63,386 nucleotides of DNA. Origin: Cytidiella melzeri (taxonomy: Eukaryota; Basidiomycota; Agaricomycetes; Polyporales; Irpicaceae). The stretch covers positions 1-63,386 of the forward strand of contig JABYQR010000272.1 of assembly GCA_022592445.1 (NCBI GenBank). Direction: 5' to 3'. This document shows positions 1 to 11,226 of this stretch, piece after piece. The notes under the pieces are model-generated. The model was not told where the DNA came from. It was given only the letters and a program-made list of their open reading frames with translations, and did not search any database. A program made the translations under genes and the position numbers. Every line of letters begins with the position of its first letter. Position 1 is the stretch's first letter.

Positions 1-1659
1 TTGACAAATGGAACATCGAGGCACCAGTGGGTGCACATTAGAGACTTCAGATGGCCTTTGAAAGCCTGTTCCAATGAAGACCGGCACCGAGAGCAGGCGC
101 TTGAGTATGGTGCGCTTGGCATTGTCAACAACGTCGACATACAAGACGCCGAAGCTGGGAGAGTTCTTGGGAGCAAAGAGACGTGGAGGGCCAGCCATTT
201 GAACAGATGCCCAGGCGCTGTTGGCTTGGAGCTGGGAAAGAAGATCGGAGGCGGAGGCGGCAGTACCGTCTGCCTGGCTGAGAGGGATGCGGCGAAAGAA
301 GACGCTGCTCTTGATCTGGTAGCGTTGAACCGTGACTGGTGTCGGGGCAGATGCTACAGCAGTGAAGAATGACGAGGCAGCTTCATCAACTTCATGGTTG
401 GGTGGAGATGAAAATGAGAGGCGGTAGCCAACCGAGTGGATCCAGCGTACGGCTTGGAGAGAGGAAAGATCACAGGCAGGATACTTCTGCCTGCTGAAAC
501 TGAGGAAGTCCTGGAGGACTTGAGGATCAGGAGGCAGTTGTGAGGGAGAGACAGATGCTGCATTGGGAAAGGGAATGGTGATTGAGTTGAGAGCACGCTT
601 ATTGATGCGAGCACGCTTCTTCTTTGTCCTCAAGGCAGGGGATCGCAAGGCACGCGAAGCAAGTTGGATGGCTTCAGCTGGAGAGACAGATGGGCAGACC
701 TTAGCGATGGCTTCTGCAGTCTCAGTTATTTTGCGGAGTGGAGATGAAGAGGACACTGCTCTTGCAGCACTAGATGCGGCGAGTTGAGCAGCAGAGATGG
801 AGGGAGCCACAGCTGCAGGAGGAGAGGGTGCCACAGATACAGTAGCTGGGGGATGAGGGTTGGATTCCAGGGGCTTTCAGGCCTGGAAGAATTCAGAAAG
901 TGCATTGTGGACAGGTTGCCACAAGGCAAAGGCGTGAGTGGAAGGGGGCATGGACGAAGCGGCACTGAAGGCAGCACCATGTTCGGAGAGGATGGCTGCC
1001 GCAGTACGGAGAGACTGGGCCAGTGCATAGATGGTTTGTGGGAGCGAAGTTGAGCCTTGTGAGGTTTCAACAAGGGGAGGCGATGGTAAGGCTGCGGGAG
1101 GCGAGGCAGCCGGCGGAGGGGGCACAGATCCACATGAGGTATCTGGCGCAGGGGAGAGTGGCTCACGTGCAATACCCAGAACCGGTGAGAGAGTCATCTC
1201 CATCTGAGGAGGAGGAGGCGGAGGACGAGGCGGAGGGGAATCCTGGATTGCCTCCATGATTCGGTCGATGGAAGCTGCCTCAGAGGCAGCCACAGCTCGT
1301 TGTTGCGCACGTTTGCGCTTCTTGAGGTTCTTCACACTCTTGCTCGGAGGAGCAGGCTCTGGAGGCGGAGCAGTGTGGGTGGGAGGTGGTACAGGCAGGA
1401 TGCCATCTGGAATAGAGATGTCATGAAGATCGCAATGAAAAGCAACGACAGACCGAGTGAGTGTCAATGCTGCGGGGATTGCGCTGAAGGTCTCGAGCGA
1501 CCAGTCGATGAATGATGGTGGCCTGGGATTCTGCTGTTCCCAGGTTTGATGATAGTAGTTATAGACTTGAACGAAGTTCGCGAGATTGTCAGGAAACTTG
1601 TCGGGATCGGAGACGAGGGCTTTCGGGTCGACCGAACCACGAGCGTCAAAATAGCACAT
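1..1659 (-). pseudogene. ORF1 (Gag-like) of a non-LTR retrotransposon, one in-frame TGA, runs off the left edge
   Basis: Reading the minus strand from the ATG at 1659 gives 260 codons to a TGA at 877-879. The same frame then stays open to base 1, about 290 more codons. The product starts MCYFDARGSVDPK, has a proline-rich middle, basic patches (KNLKKRKRAQQR, RTKKKRARINKR) and, at the window edge, HPLVPRCSICQ, which looks like the start of a CCHC knuckle array. Proline-rich and basic regions followed by zinc knuckles are usual for ORF1 proteins of fungal LINE elements; the assignment is inference because the knuckles and the reverse transcriptase lie outside the window. The lone TGA makes this copy a probable pseudogene unless it is read through. 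It could also be a domesticated or host gene of unknown function. Confidence 0.5.
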
Positions 1660-1946
1660 GGTGGTTCGAGGTCAAGGAGTGATGCAAGTCCTTGCTCAAC
1701 TGAGTCTCTGATTGTCTTGCTTTTATAGCTAACACATTGTACAATGAACTCATGAAGACAGTAAGATGGTATGCATGACTATAAGTATGCACTATAAGTA
1801 GCATCACTGTATATGTTACAACTACTTCATTGGAGTTTGGTATGTTCTGTTGTCTTGCAACTGGACAGTGCTACTACATAGACTTTGAACAAATTGGTAC
1901 ATGTATGCTAATACACACAGGTGGCCACAGCTGCAGTCAATGACAT

Positions 1947-4145
1947 TTACTTGCTCCAGATAGACACACCATTGAGATACTCAATACCCTCACCAAGCCC
2001 AATCTGTAACCACTCCTTTGAGATAACAATCTTTGATGCCTTCCTGGCCCCAAGAGATGAGCGAGAGTCTCTTATAGTGTGCTTGCATGATGAGAATAGC
2101 CTCTCAAGTGAGACACTGAATCAGGAATTGCAAGCATGTCTCGTGCAATGTGAGAGATGGTGGGAAAGACCTTTGCATAACTCTACATAGGCAAGTTGGT
2201 TAGCAAGGACCACAATTTTGTGTTAAATGTGGTACATACATTCCACCAAGTGAGTACATCCTCATCATCCTGAGGAGAATGTGCACCACTGAGGTAAAGC
2301 TCTATCTCAGTCTTCCGGTGAGCAGCTGATGTGACTGATGCAAAGGCTATTGCAGATGCAAAAATTGACTTGTTGGCTGGCTGTGCAGATGTGAATGTGT
2401 TGGCAGACTGCAAGGTTGTGGCAAGAGCAGAAGAATACTGGGTATAAACCTCTCTGAGAGGACACTCTGCTTGAGCTGCTACTGCCTGATCCCAATCTGC
2501 TTGTCAGGAACACAACCAAACTCTATGAAGAGCGAGGAAGTGACAACGGGAGGTGGAGGAACGACGAGCGAACTCGCGTGGACGATGACGACAGGGAAGA
2601 TGATAACAACGACGAGGGAGCAGCTAACAATGAGCTAAAGACCAGGTTATATTAGTACTGTGAAGGACTAGGTACAAGGTGGACGTCACCTAAAGACCAG
2701 GAGGTAGAATCTGAGGTCTTTAGGGAGCTACAGGGTGGGTTCATATACATCTCAGACAAGGACCCCTGGTACCGGGTCTGTACTCCTAACACTGCCGTGG
2801 GAACGTATGGTGTGCTATGGTGCAATGTTCTACAATGTTTCACAATGTTCCAGCACCTTCTATGATCATGTGACTGGTCTGTCACATGTACCTGATCACA
2901 TGCAGGCGCCATGTGTTGTTGATAAGATAAGATAAGGAAAATGGCTATCAATAAGATAAGATAAGGAAAAATAAGAGAAAAGAAAAGGAAAAAGTATGCA
3001 TGTTCGTGACACTGCTGTCTCAAAATACTTCAGCCGGATAGACGGATGAAGGACTGTGGTTGCAGAGTCATGTCAATTCAGCCTGAATAGCCTAGTGTAT
3101 ATGTACTTACCAGCAGCTAGAAGGGGGAACTTTTTCTTTAACAAAATCTGCATATGCTTATCATGCTTTGCAAGTGCCATGGACAATGCCTTTTGCAGAT
3201 TTGGAGCTGAAAAGCGCACATCAAGACGACAACTACTGAGATGGTTTTCAAGATGTTTATAGAGTGAGAGAAGTTGTGGAAGTGTTGGAACTTTCTTCTG
3301 TGATAGACTGCTTGTGAATTCTTTGAATGGCTGTTGAGGTGAAGTGAGAGACAATCAAACAACAAGTGATGATAGCTAAACTGACTGCTAGTACTTCCAC
3401 AAGATTCTCTAAAAATTGCCACCCTTTGGGATCAATGTATAACTTGGCTTGCTTCTGAACAGCTGCTGCTCTTTTCTTGCCTCGTAGCCCGTCAGGCAGT
3501 GTGTTAACCCAGAATGTGATAGCCTAGGATAAAATTAGTACAGAGTCAAAGTTCTCTGGAGAATGCCAAGAATGCACATACATTTTGAAGAAGAATGCCC
3601 TGCTCAATCTCTGCCAGAGTTGTGTTCCACCGGATGGGCATACCACATATAAGATTAAGATGATGATGCTCTGTGCTGCACATTTTCTGGATGATCTGAC
3701 ACATTTTCTTGCGCCGTGGCTCACTTTGCAGAACAACTACCACAATAGCATGGAGCTGACCACTTTATTAGCTCAAGTAATTTAAGGAACAGTGTCTTAC
3801 CTTATCAGCAACAGTTGGTTGCTGTTTTGCTTTTATTGACATCCTCTTAGTACTAGTGACTGCCTCTCCCATGTCCTCATCACTGCTGGCAATTTCAGCC
3901 TCAGACAACTCTGAGTCAGTATCACTCTCATTGTTATCTGGTAGCTTCTCCTGTTCAGAGGCCTCTCTGTCTAACACAGCTTCTCCAGCCTCATCTTCTG
4001 CTTCATTGACAAGTACGTCACGAGCACAAAGGTACAGATCTTCCTCTTCTGGGCTAACTACTAGTCCAAGGCCAAATAGTAGCTCTCTTCTGATAGTCAA
4101 TGTGCTGTCAAGCTGTGAGAAAATATGGCACTTACTGCACAACAA
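1947..4145 (-). pseudogene. hAT-superfamily transposase relic with introns
   Basis: Minus-strand exons carry a full set of hAT landmarks in order. There is an acidic linker at 3790-4140 (SDTDSELSEAE), the block GMPIRWNTTLAEIE near 3640, a segment WVNTLPDGLRGKKRAA near 3500, VPTLPQLLSLYKHLENH near 3290, and the C-terminal dimerisation region: EIELYLS and DVLTWWN at 2240-2310, then FPTISHIARDMLAIPDSV and SLERLFSSCKHTIRDSR at 2030-2160, ending KEWLQIG before a TAA at 1947-1949. The intron after TWWN has a good GTATGT donor, a GCTAAC branch site and a TAG acceptor. About one base is missing near 2110, shifting the frame inside the dimerisation domain, so the copy is probably dead. The N-terminal BED finger and part of the RNase H-like core are not evident. 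Neither element end was defined. Confidence 0.75.
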
Positions 4146-4253
4146 GATGTCCTACGTGAAGACCACAGCCCACTTGACAATCATTGGCATTAAGCTGGAC
4201 ATCCTTGTTCCGCTTTACAATGCAATGACAAAGTTCTTCGATCAGGGTAATAT

Positions 4254-4745
4254 GATGAGCAGTGCAAAACAGGGGCAGTACAAATAATCAAGGTAGCTAC
4301 GCAACATGAAAACTTGTACATAGATGCATGAGCAGTGCAAAAAACATAGGGAACAGTCTGTATAAGTGGAGAGACAAAGATCACACAAACATAGCTGGAA
4401 CACATAGTTGCAACACTATGAAACATGTATGAATCCATGAGCAGTGCAAAAAAGGGGCAGTACAAATGATCAAGGTAGCTATGCAACATGAAAACTTGTA
4501 CATAGAGGCATGAGCAGTGCAAAACATAGGGAACAGTCTGTATTAGTGGAGAGACAAAGATAAAAAACATAGCTGGAACATCAACAAATGTGTATGAGTA
4601 CATGAGCAGTGCAAAACAAAGGCAGTGCAAATGATTAAGGTAGCTATGCAGCATTGAAAAACTGTGTATGGGTGCATGAACAGTGCAAATTGTAGGAAAG
4701 AGGCTGTACATGCGTGTGTGTGCTGAAAACTTGTCACATGCATAA
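4254..4745. repeat. Dimeric tandem array, unit about 165-183 bp
   Basis: The phrase atgagcagtgcaaaa recurs at about 4254, 4327, 4437, 4510, 4601 and 4676, giving spacings of 73, 110, 73, 91 and 75 bp. Two alternating half-units are visible. Type A continues with ggggcagtacaaat and ends near gaaaacttgtaca; type B continues with catagggaacagtctgta and ends near the tagctggaac block. The same array in the same plus-strand orientation lies at 56290-56880. It may be a satellite or transposon subterminal repeat. The minus strand is unusually open across it, but the peptide is low-complexity and I do not call a gene. Confidence 0.85.
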
Positions 4746-4750
4746 TATTC

Positions 4751-4829
4751 TAGAATACCATTAAATACAGGAATAGTATTGTATTGTATTGTAATGTATT
4801 GTATTGTATTTAATGGTAATTGTATTCTA
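4751..4829. repeat. AT-rich imperfect inverted repeat around a TATTG pentamer run
   Basis: The left arm 4751-4768 (tagaataccattaaatac) pairs with the right arm 4806-4829, which contains gtatttaatggt and tgtattcta separated by a short bulge. The spacer is a run of tattg repeats. Further gtatttaatg copies follow at about 4850-4870. It could be a small foldback element or a transposon end. Confidence 0.6.
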
Positions 4830-4993
4830 AAAAATCTCCACAAGCGAGTATTTAATGGGTATTTAATGATATTCTGAGATTATATTGCATTATAATGGTA
4901 TTTTTGCAGAGCACTAGCTGTGATGTGGCACTGGAGATGATGAGACCCACTGAGACAAGCTATGTTGTCTGGATTGCCAAGATACCTGCAAGA

Positions 4994-5002
4994 TATATAA
5001 AA
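4994..5002 (+). promoter_or_regulatory. TATA box for the secreted-protein gene
   Basis: The sequence tatataaaa stands about 210 bp upstream of the ATG at 5210, followed by CT-rich DNA typical of basidiomycete 5' leaders. It is the only good TATA element in this intergenic stretch. Confidence 0.5.
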
Positions 5003-5209
5003 CCCCTTGCAACTATCCCTATACCTCAGCTTGAACTTTTACCCTCCTTGTCTTCTCATTACTCCAGCGCTGGCCGGTTAGTACTATGTAGTTCGCGATG
5101 CACGCACATTGTGTCATTGTACTCAACTCATTCTTACAGCTCACCGTCTGCTCAACCCCTTCGATCCCAACCCCCCACACACACACCAAAAAACAGAAAT
5201 TATCTGAAC

Positions 5210-5770
5210 ATGCGACTCTCAAACCGTTTCGTTTTGTTCGTCGCTATCGCCACCAGCGCGTTCTATACGGTGACCGTCTCTGCCGTCATGATCCCGCGCG
5301 GCGAGTTGGATGCAGCATCCTCCAACCTGGAGAAACTCAGCACGCGGGACGCAGCCCTCGATCCCCCTGTCGACTACGCAGACGACAAGTCGCCGTGAGT
5401 ACACACCCTCGTATTCGCGCGATGAACAAGCTGTTTCGCTGACAATCTTTTTCTCTCACGCAGTCTCTCCGACCGATCAAATGGTGCTGACCTGCTGCAA
5501 CATCAAGTGCATGGAGAACTCTATTTCCCCCACGACGCTACAGTCCTGCAACCACGCATGCCAGTGGATGGAGTGGCTCTTGCTGCAGCCGGCCGAAAGT
5601 TGCACAAAAAAAGGCCGGGGGAGGGTAGGGAGGGCGACACGCTACCACAAAATGGCGGCAGCATAGAACTGAGTCAACTGACCCCTGATCATCAACACAT
5701 ACTACTAGAAAATCACGGTAGCATACCAATGACTGCGCTCCAGGCAGCCAGTACAGCCGTCTCTCAATAG
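5210..5770 (+). CDS. Small secreted protein, cysteine-free, two exons
   Basis: Exon 1 (5210-5394) encodes a signal peptide: MRLSNRF followed by a hydrophobic run and TVTVSA, with cleavage likely near residue 25. A 69-nt GT-AG intron (5395-5463, donor gtgagt, acceptor acgcag) joins in phase to an exon ending at TAG 5768-5770. The product is about 163 residues and has no cysteine. It includes LQPRMPVDG and a tribasic LHKKR followed by PGEGREGD, which resembles a Kex2 cleavage site. I recognise no family, so function is unknown; an extracellular peptide precursor or cell-wall protein are possibilities. The start is chosen because it gives the signal peptide and sits just after a CA-rich leader downstream of a TATA box. 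Confidence 0.6.
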
Positions 5771-6826
5771 GTGTAGACTCGTGTCAGATCATGTCAGTCC
5801 TATGAGGGTGAGGCTCATTCTCTCACTTGCCATGACCCGTAAAGTCCGCTTCCCGAGGACTCGACTATCCCCCACCCTCTCTCGCCGCCGTCTCCCAGAT
5901 ATGTACAGTAGCCCTCAAAACGGTTCAACATTAGTGTAGACACTTTCATATGGATGCTTGTTACCTGTAACTCCCGTGACGTGCACTTGAAACTGTTGCT
6001 ATATTCATGACCACGACATGAGGGCGAGTGCATCGACGTGTCTTAAGTGCTACATGCCGTCAGAGGAATTGCCGTGCCAACCACCTGTGCAAACTCGAAA
6101 CAGTCTGCGGTGTCGCCGAACAGCTGGTGTGCGGCTCCGTTTGACGTACGAATTTCTCCGCTTTCTGCTCCTTCTTGCAGACTTCCTGCACTGTGGAAAA
6201 AAGAAACATATGTGTAGAAGCTGGAGAAAGTCGAGGGTTGTGTTTGCGAGCAGTTGACGCAGTAAGTAGTCAGCTGTGTACAGTGGCTGAGTTCGGGTAT
6301 CAAGTTTGTGTGCGGCTGGCTGTGGTTATTTGTTCCGACAGCTCACGTATCATTCGTATCTTGGATGATGTCGACGGATACAAACGTGTTGGACGCGAGT
6401 ACTAGTCAGGCCTGGATTAGAAACGGGTAAAAACTATGACATGGCGAGCTCGTGTAATGATTGTTCCTTTCAACAAAATATTGGTTAGTTACTGTTCGTT
6501 TTCATGGTCAGCTTACATCGCTGTACAGGGACTCAGGTCGCATTGTCACCACATCAAGTGGAGGAGGCCAGGTAGAGTTACTTACGATCAGCATACCCCT
6601 TCCCCCATCTCTTCGCAGTCGAAAAGGAAAAGTCGGCACATGTTCAGGCAACACCGCCTACGTCCGGTGCTTCCCTCAGACGGTACATGCATTGGTCAAT
6701 GCGGAAAGCCGACGCGGGCTGCGCAGATGGTTCAAAACTAGTGTAAAAATTTGGGAAATAGCAAGCGGCCAACAAGTGCTCACTGGCAGCGACTGGTACG
6801 ACAGGCCAATGACAGCGCAATGACTA
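5771..6826. other. Intergenic stretch, no supported gene
   Basis: Only short overlapping open frames occur on both strands, without domain signatures or convincing splice-joined continuations. It holds the 3' region of the secreted-protein gene and of the convergent kinase-fold gene. Confidence 0.5.
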
Positions 6827-7693
6827 TCACGCTGCCGACGCTACGTCGCTCGAGCTCGAGCCTGCGTGGTCTACAACCTCAATCCCCTTGTCACTCAACA
6901 TCCGCCGAATCCTCGCACTGTCCCCAGCAAAGTTCACGTTAAGTTGCCACGTCTCTTCGTCCTCCCCATCTTCCCTCACCCCAGCACACCCAAAGTCAAT
7001 GACCACCGCCCGCGCAGGAGTGGAACGCGTAAAGAGGACATTGTTCTGGTTGATGTCACCATGGTAAACACCATACGCCGGGAAGCTGTCCACCGTACGA
7101 ACCAGCGCAACGGCCGTTGAAACATCCAGCACGTCCCCAGAGACGTCCCGTAAGCTGACCGCTTCAGGTATGTACTCCAGGACGATTGCAGGCGGCTGGA
7201 TAGCACGCTCGTCTGAAGGGATAATCGCCCCAGAAAAGTGAAATCGGGGGATCATGGAGCCCTGGAGTGCCCGAAGGTGTTCGTACGCACTCGACTCGGC
7301 CTCGAAGCAGTCGAAAGATAGGCGACGGAAGTATCCTTCCCACAGCGCCGCACGCGTTGCCTGACCCTCGATATCGTCCTCTGCAGGCTCATCCTCCCAG
7401 AGCTGAGACTCGTCGTATGCGTCGGGATGCATCTCTGTCGCTGCACGTTCGGCTGCGAGGGTCCATGTATGGGACGGTTGTGAAGGTACTGTGCTGAACC
7501 TCTCGTCCAAGAAGCGAGGGTCGTATATCTTGATAATGACTGGATCTGTACCGAGCTCGGCACAGTGCGCAAGCAGGACGATGCTCTTTGTGAACGGAGT
7601 GAACGGTTTGGTGATGGTGAAGGTAAGGAGGCGTTCTTTGGTAGTGAGCGAAACGCGTCTGCCGACAGCAAACATTTGAGACGCGTCCGACAT
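6827..7693 (-). CDS. Protein kinase-like (PKL) fold protein, intronless
   Basis: A single open frame of 288 codons starts MSDASQMFAVGRRVS. A kinase-fold core is visible. EYIPEAVSLRDVSGD at about residues 180-195 resembles the hinge region, YGVYHGDINQNNVLF at about 215-230 matches the HxDxxxxN catalytic loop of phosphotransferase-type kinases, and VVIDFGCAGV at about 240-250 matches the DFG metal-binding segment. A G-rich loop is not obvious and the N-terminal lobe is divergent, as in the many orphan kinase-like proteins of agaricomycetes. Catalysis is plausible because HGD, N and DFG are all present, but the substrate is unknown. The acidic stretch LWEDEPAEDDIEGQ lies between the lobes. Confidence 0.75.
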   Translation of the reverse strand: MSDASQMFAVGRRVSLTTKERLLTFTITKPFTPFTKSIVLLAHCAELGTDPVIIKIYDPRFLDERFSTVPSQPSHTWTLAAERAATEMHPDAYDESQLWEDEPAEDDIEGQATRAALWEGYFRRLSFDCFEAESSAYEHLRALQGSMIPRFHFSGAIIPSDERAIQPPAIVLEYIPEAVSLRDVSGDVLDVSTAVALVRTVDSFPAYGVYHGDINQNNVLFTRSTPARAVVIDFGCAGVREDGEDEETWQLNVNFAGDSARIRRMLSDKGIEVVDHAGSSSSDVASAA

Positions 7694-8737
7694 GGTTGTG
7701 AGCCTGGAGTGGGTTCGACGCGCTCAAGCTAAGTACAGTTGCGACCGCTGAATTTCTTTCAATTGCGATGCGACAGGCTAACTCCGGTGAGCGTCTCACC
7801 TCATCTTCAAATGCCTGTCCTCCTACGGTAGGTCGTCGGATTCCTCCGATCTGAATGTTGACTTCAGTGGATCGTGGTTGAACGTTGAACGTCGAGCACA
7901 AGGGGAAGGGCGCAACTCGGGCGAGGCATGCAGCCTCAGGAGTTGCTGGAACTCGCGAGCTTGCGAGGTGCCACGAACTGCAGCAGCCGAGTCACTCGTT
8001 TGTTTCCGCAAGCTCGCAAAGTGGATGAGTTGCTGTCGAAGACACCCCTCCCTTGGACCTGGGAGGTGTCACGGAGCTGACGATCGCGATACGCTTTGGG
8101 TTTGCTGAGTCAGTGGGAGTGAGGATGAGGCCTGAAACGGGGCAACTCACCACCAACTGGATACTGGATGGGTTGGGTTCGGATACTTTCAGGTATACTG
8201 ACGAGAGTGAAGTGGCAAGGCGTCAAAGGTGCGAAACGTGCCGGCTTTGGCGCTCGAACGCTTTACAGTATTATCCAGTCATGCCAACCATGGACCCCAG
8301 TACTCATCGTACGACTGCGACTTTGGAGGATACGCTTGATTCCCACCCAGGTCATTAAACAAAATCCAAGCACAGTTCCTGTCGATACTTATATGATATC
8401 ATACCGAGAGGATAAAACAAAGCATCCCCAAAACACCAACAGAAAAAGTCTAACCTAGAACAGCCAAACCGAACAAGAGAGAAAAAACTAGCTATAGTAC
8501 ATACATTACAGCAATATATAGATGCACAACAGATAGAGCAGGTATGATACGCGTCGGGGATCAATAACATCAGGTTGGAATGTTGACTTGGCCGTGGGTT
8601 CGTGAGGTTGAGGGAAGAGAGCAAGAGTGGATGGGACCAGGAGCGTGAAGGGGAGTAGCGATGTACGTGAGGGGGCAAAGGTGATGTCGTCGTTAAGGTC
8701 GGTATGAAAAGTGATCCTTTCTATATTGAAACTGCAA
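7694..8737. other. Intergenic stretch between kinase-fold and UNC93-like genes
   Basis: This includes the upstream region of the kinase-fold gene and the 3' flank of the UNC93-like gene. Open frames here are short and featureless, and I see no supported gene. Confidence 0.5.
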
Positions 8738-11018
8738 TTACTTTTCCACTTGCAGAGCTTGGGTCCGTGCACGCTGAGTAAGTTCCTGATCCGACTCGCC
8801 CAGCTCATACCTACCACCCCTCAGTCAACCGGAATCCGTAGAAATATGACAGAGAAGAAGAAAAAACGTACAGCGAATCAAGATCCTCGTCAGTATGATC
8901 TCTGACCCGCATGTGGATCATGGGAAACGCAAATACAAGGCCGGCGACGAGGAGGACCCAGGTAGAGATGAACATGTTCATGTACCTATTTTCAACATCG
9001 CCGCCGTCAACATCGTAACATTCCAGAAGCAGAAACAATCGACATACGGAATACCAACAGCATCTGCCCTCCAGATCCCCGCCGCGCCCGCGCTCTGTAT
9101 CGACTTGTCTACACCGCACCCCAATCAGCAAGCCCATCCCTCACACTCACATATAACAACAAAAACTCACAAAACCCCGTAAAATGCGCCAACTTGCCCG
9201 GATTGTTGCTCATCGCGCCCATAAGCCAATAAGCCGTCGTCTGCCACATCGAGTCCAACAGCCCGCAGCAAATGTACAAGAGCACGCGGGAGACGTATGC
9301 ACGGTCAAAAATGTCGATCTTTTGGAATGAAGGAGACTTGACGAGTTCTCGGGTGTATTCCCTAGCACGCAAAACATAAAACCATTCGCTTAGTATTGTG
9401 CTGGTGAGAGTGAGAGAGAGAAACAACGGTTACTTTTGGTCAAAAAATGCCCATGTATGCACTACAAAGACCATGAAAACCAGCACGCACCACCCGCTGA
9501 ACGCCCGGAGCCGCCTGCTAAGTCCCTGTTGGTCCAGCAAGAACCCAATGCTGACGGAGCCGATGATCTGCGAGAGCCAGTAGACGAGATTGTTAAGCGA
9601 GCGTGCGCGGATGTTGAAAATCGCAGCGTTGTAGTCGTTGAACTCTGCCTCGAATCTGAACTCTCTGCATACATGAAATGCGAGGGAAATGTGGACGTAC
9701 GCCAAGTGTAAAACCAGTTACTCGCAAAGAACATCGGGAACAGCAGCACGATCCACGGGTCTGTGCGCAGCGCAACCCAGAGGCCCCAGAACTCGGTCTT
9801 CCACGACGGGTGGCGGGGGACGAGCACGCGTGTGCCGTCTGTTCGGATCATGCGCCGGGGGTCCACCATGAGCAAGGGAATGAGGGCGCCTATGCAGGTA
9901 AGCACAATGAAGCCGATCTATTTTGTGGTGTAAATTGGTTTCAAGGAGTGTGAGAAGGAAGGGAGGCAAGGGGGACGTACGTATGTTCCGTTGCCGACTG
10001 TTCGGTCAGCCGCAAAAGGCAAGATTCACAACTCCATGAGCAAACAAACGACTAGAAGGAGATCGTCTGAACTCAAGTACAAAGACGCTCACCGGAATTA
10101 GCCTGTCATATCGCAAGTGACAAAGTTTCAGCGGTCGCAAGAGTCAGCGGTGTTTACTTCTCCTTGCCGATATCGGTAAAGTAGAGACCTACGCACCTCG
10201 GAATGAAAATTCTGGCCCAACGACACACTCGCGCCCACCACACCCCCAAGATTGAATATCGACCAAAATATCCCGATAAAACGTCCCTTCTGGTTCTCAG
10301 TTGGGTATCCGAGCATCAGCGATCCTTGGGCTGTCCAGAGCAGACCTGCGCATATGCCTAGGATGGAGCCGGCGGCGATGACAAAGCCGCCTGCGTCTGG
10401 ATGGATATTGACCGCGCTAACATACGAAATAGGAGGATCTAATTGAGTAGTGGGAAGGAGACGGCGAAGTGAGAGGTTTGTACGTACAGGTATGAGCCGA
10501 TGTAGAGCGCGTATCCGGAGCTTCCGAGGAGGAGTGTTATCTTGGAGCCCAGGACGTTGTTGATAGATCTAGTTTGCACGGAGCCGGTTAGTCTGGGTTA
10601 TAGCACTTCATTACCGCCGAGCGATGGGCCGGAAGAGTGACGGCAACAATACCATAGTGCAGAATGTAGAGAGCCGCAGTCGAGAAACGGTGGGGAGACG
10701 GCACACTTACCCCGCAAAGAACGCAGCCACAGCAAACGTCGCGTACAGCGCCGAGTTCGCATTCGCGCTCGTCGTCGGGTCCACCTGCCCGCCTCCTCCC
10801 AACCCATTCAGCGCATTGAACAAGCCCGGACACATGAAGCACACGAATCCCAGCAAGACAACTTGGGTGGTCGTGCTCGTGTATAACCCCGCGACTCCCG
10901 ACGGTCTGAGGTAGTACTCGAGTTCGGGGGGAGTAGATTGGCCATCTACGTTTGAGCTGTTGGTGGGCACCGGTGTCATGTGTGGCCTGCCGGACTCTTC
11001 GTTGGCTACATCGGCCAT
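8738..11018 (-). CDS. UNC93-like major facilitator transporter, about nine exons
   Basis: Minus-strand exons join into a multi-pass membrane protein of the UNC93/MFS family. Exon 1 (10705-11018) starts MADVANEESGRP, with a first helix QVVLLGFVCFMCPGLFNALN. Later exons contain SSGYALYIGSYL, GYPTENQKGRFIGIFWS with NLGGVVGASVSLGQNF, FFASNWFYTW, RARSLNNLVYWLSQIIGS, RAYVSRVLLYICCG and WQTTAYWLMGAMSNN. The last exons encode YKSIQSAGAAGIWRAD, YMNMFISTWVLLVAGLVF and a tail LTQRARTQALQVEK ending at TAA 8738-8740. The 3' introns have good donors (gtgagt, gtatgt, gtacgt). Fungal UNC93-like proteins are plasma or vacuolar membrane proteins of unclear substrate. The conserved YPTENQKG loop is the strongest family sign. 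Internal exon borders are approximate. Confidence 0.85.
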
Positions 11019-11216
11019 GTGCGTGTCCTTGTTCGACCGTCAGACGGTGGTGTCAAGAGCTCTGAAGGTTTCGTGCAAGTTGTGTAATGAGACCAGCCCG
11101 GCGTGTATTAGTCCTGCTTGTCAATGCGGATTCGAGCAGATGAGTATGAAGACAAAGGAGAAGGGGGCCTCGGAGGATGAAAGAGAAAGAGATGGAAGGA
11201 GTCAAGGATTGCGCTG

Positions 11217-11226
11217 CATATATACA
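11217..11226 (-). promoter_or_regulatory. TATA-like element upstream of the UNC93-like gene
   Basis: On the minus strand this reads atgtatatatg, about 200 bp upstream of the ATG at 11018, a normal distance for a TATA box plus a short leader. No transcript evidence is available. Confidence 0.4.

Noticed and set aside
1921..2190. 89-codon plus-strand frame
   Set aside because: It is antisense to the hAT dimerisation domain (SLERLFSSCKHT), which explains the sequence.
4190..4843. 217-codon minus-strand open frame across the satellite-like array
   Set aside because: The peptide simply repeats with the array, half-unit lengths are not multiples of three and no domain is visible.
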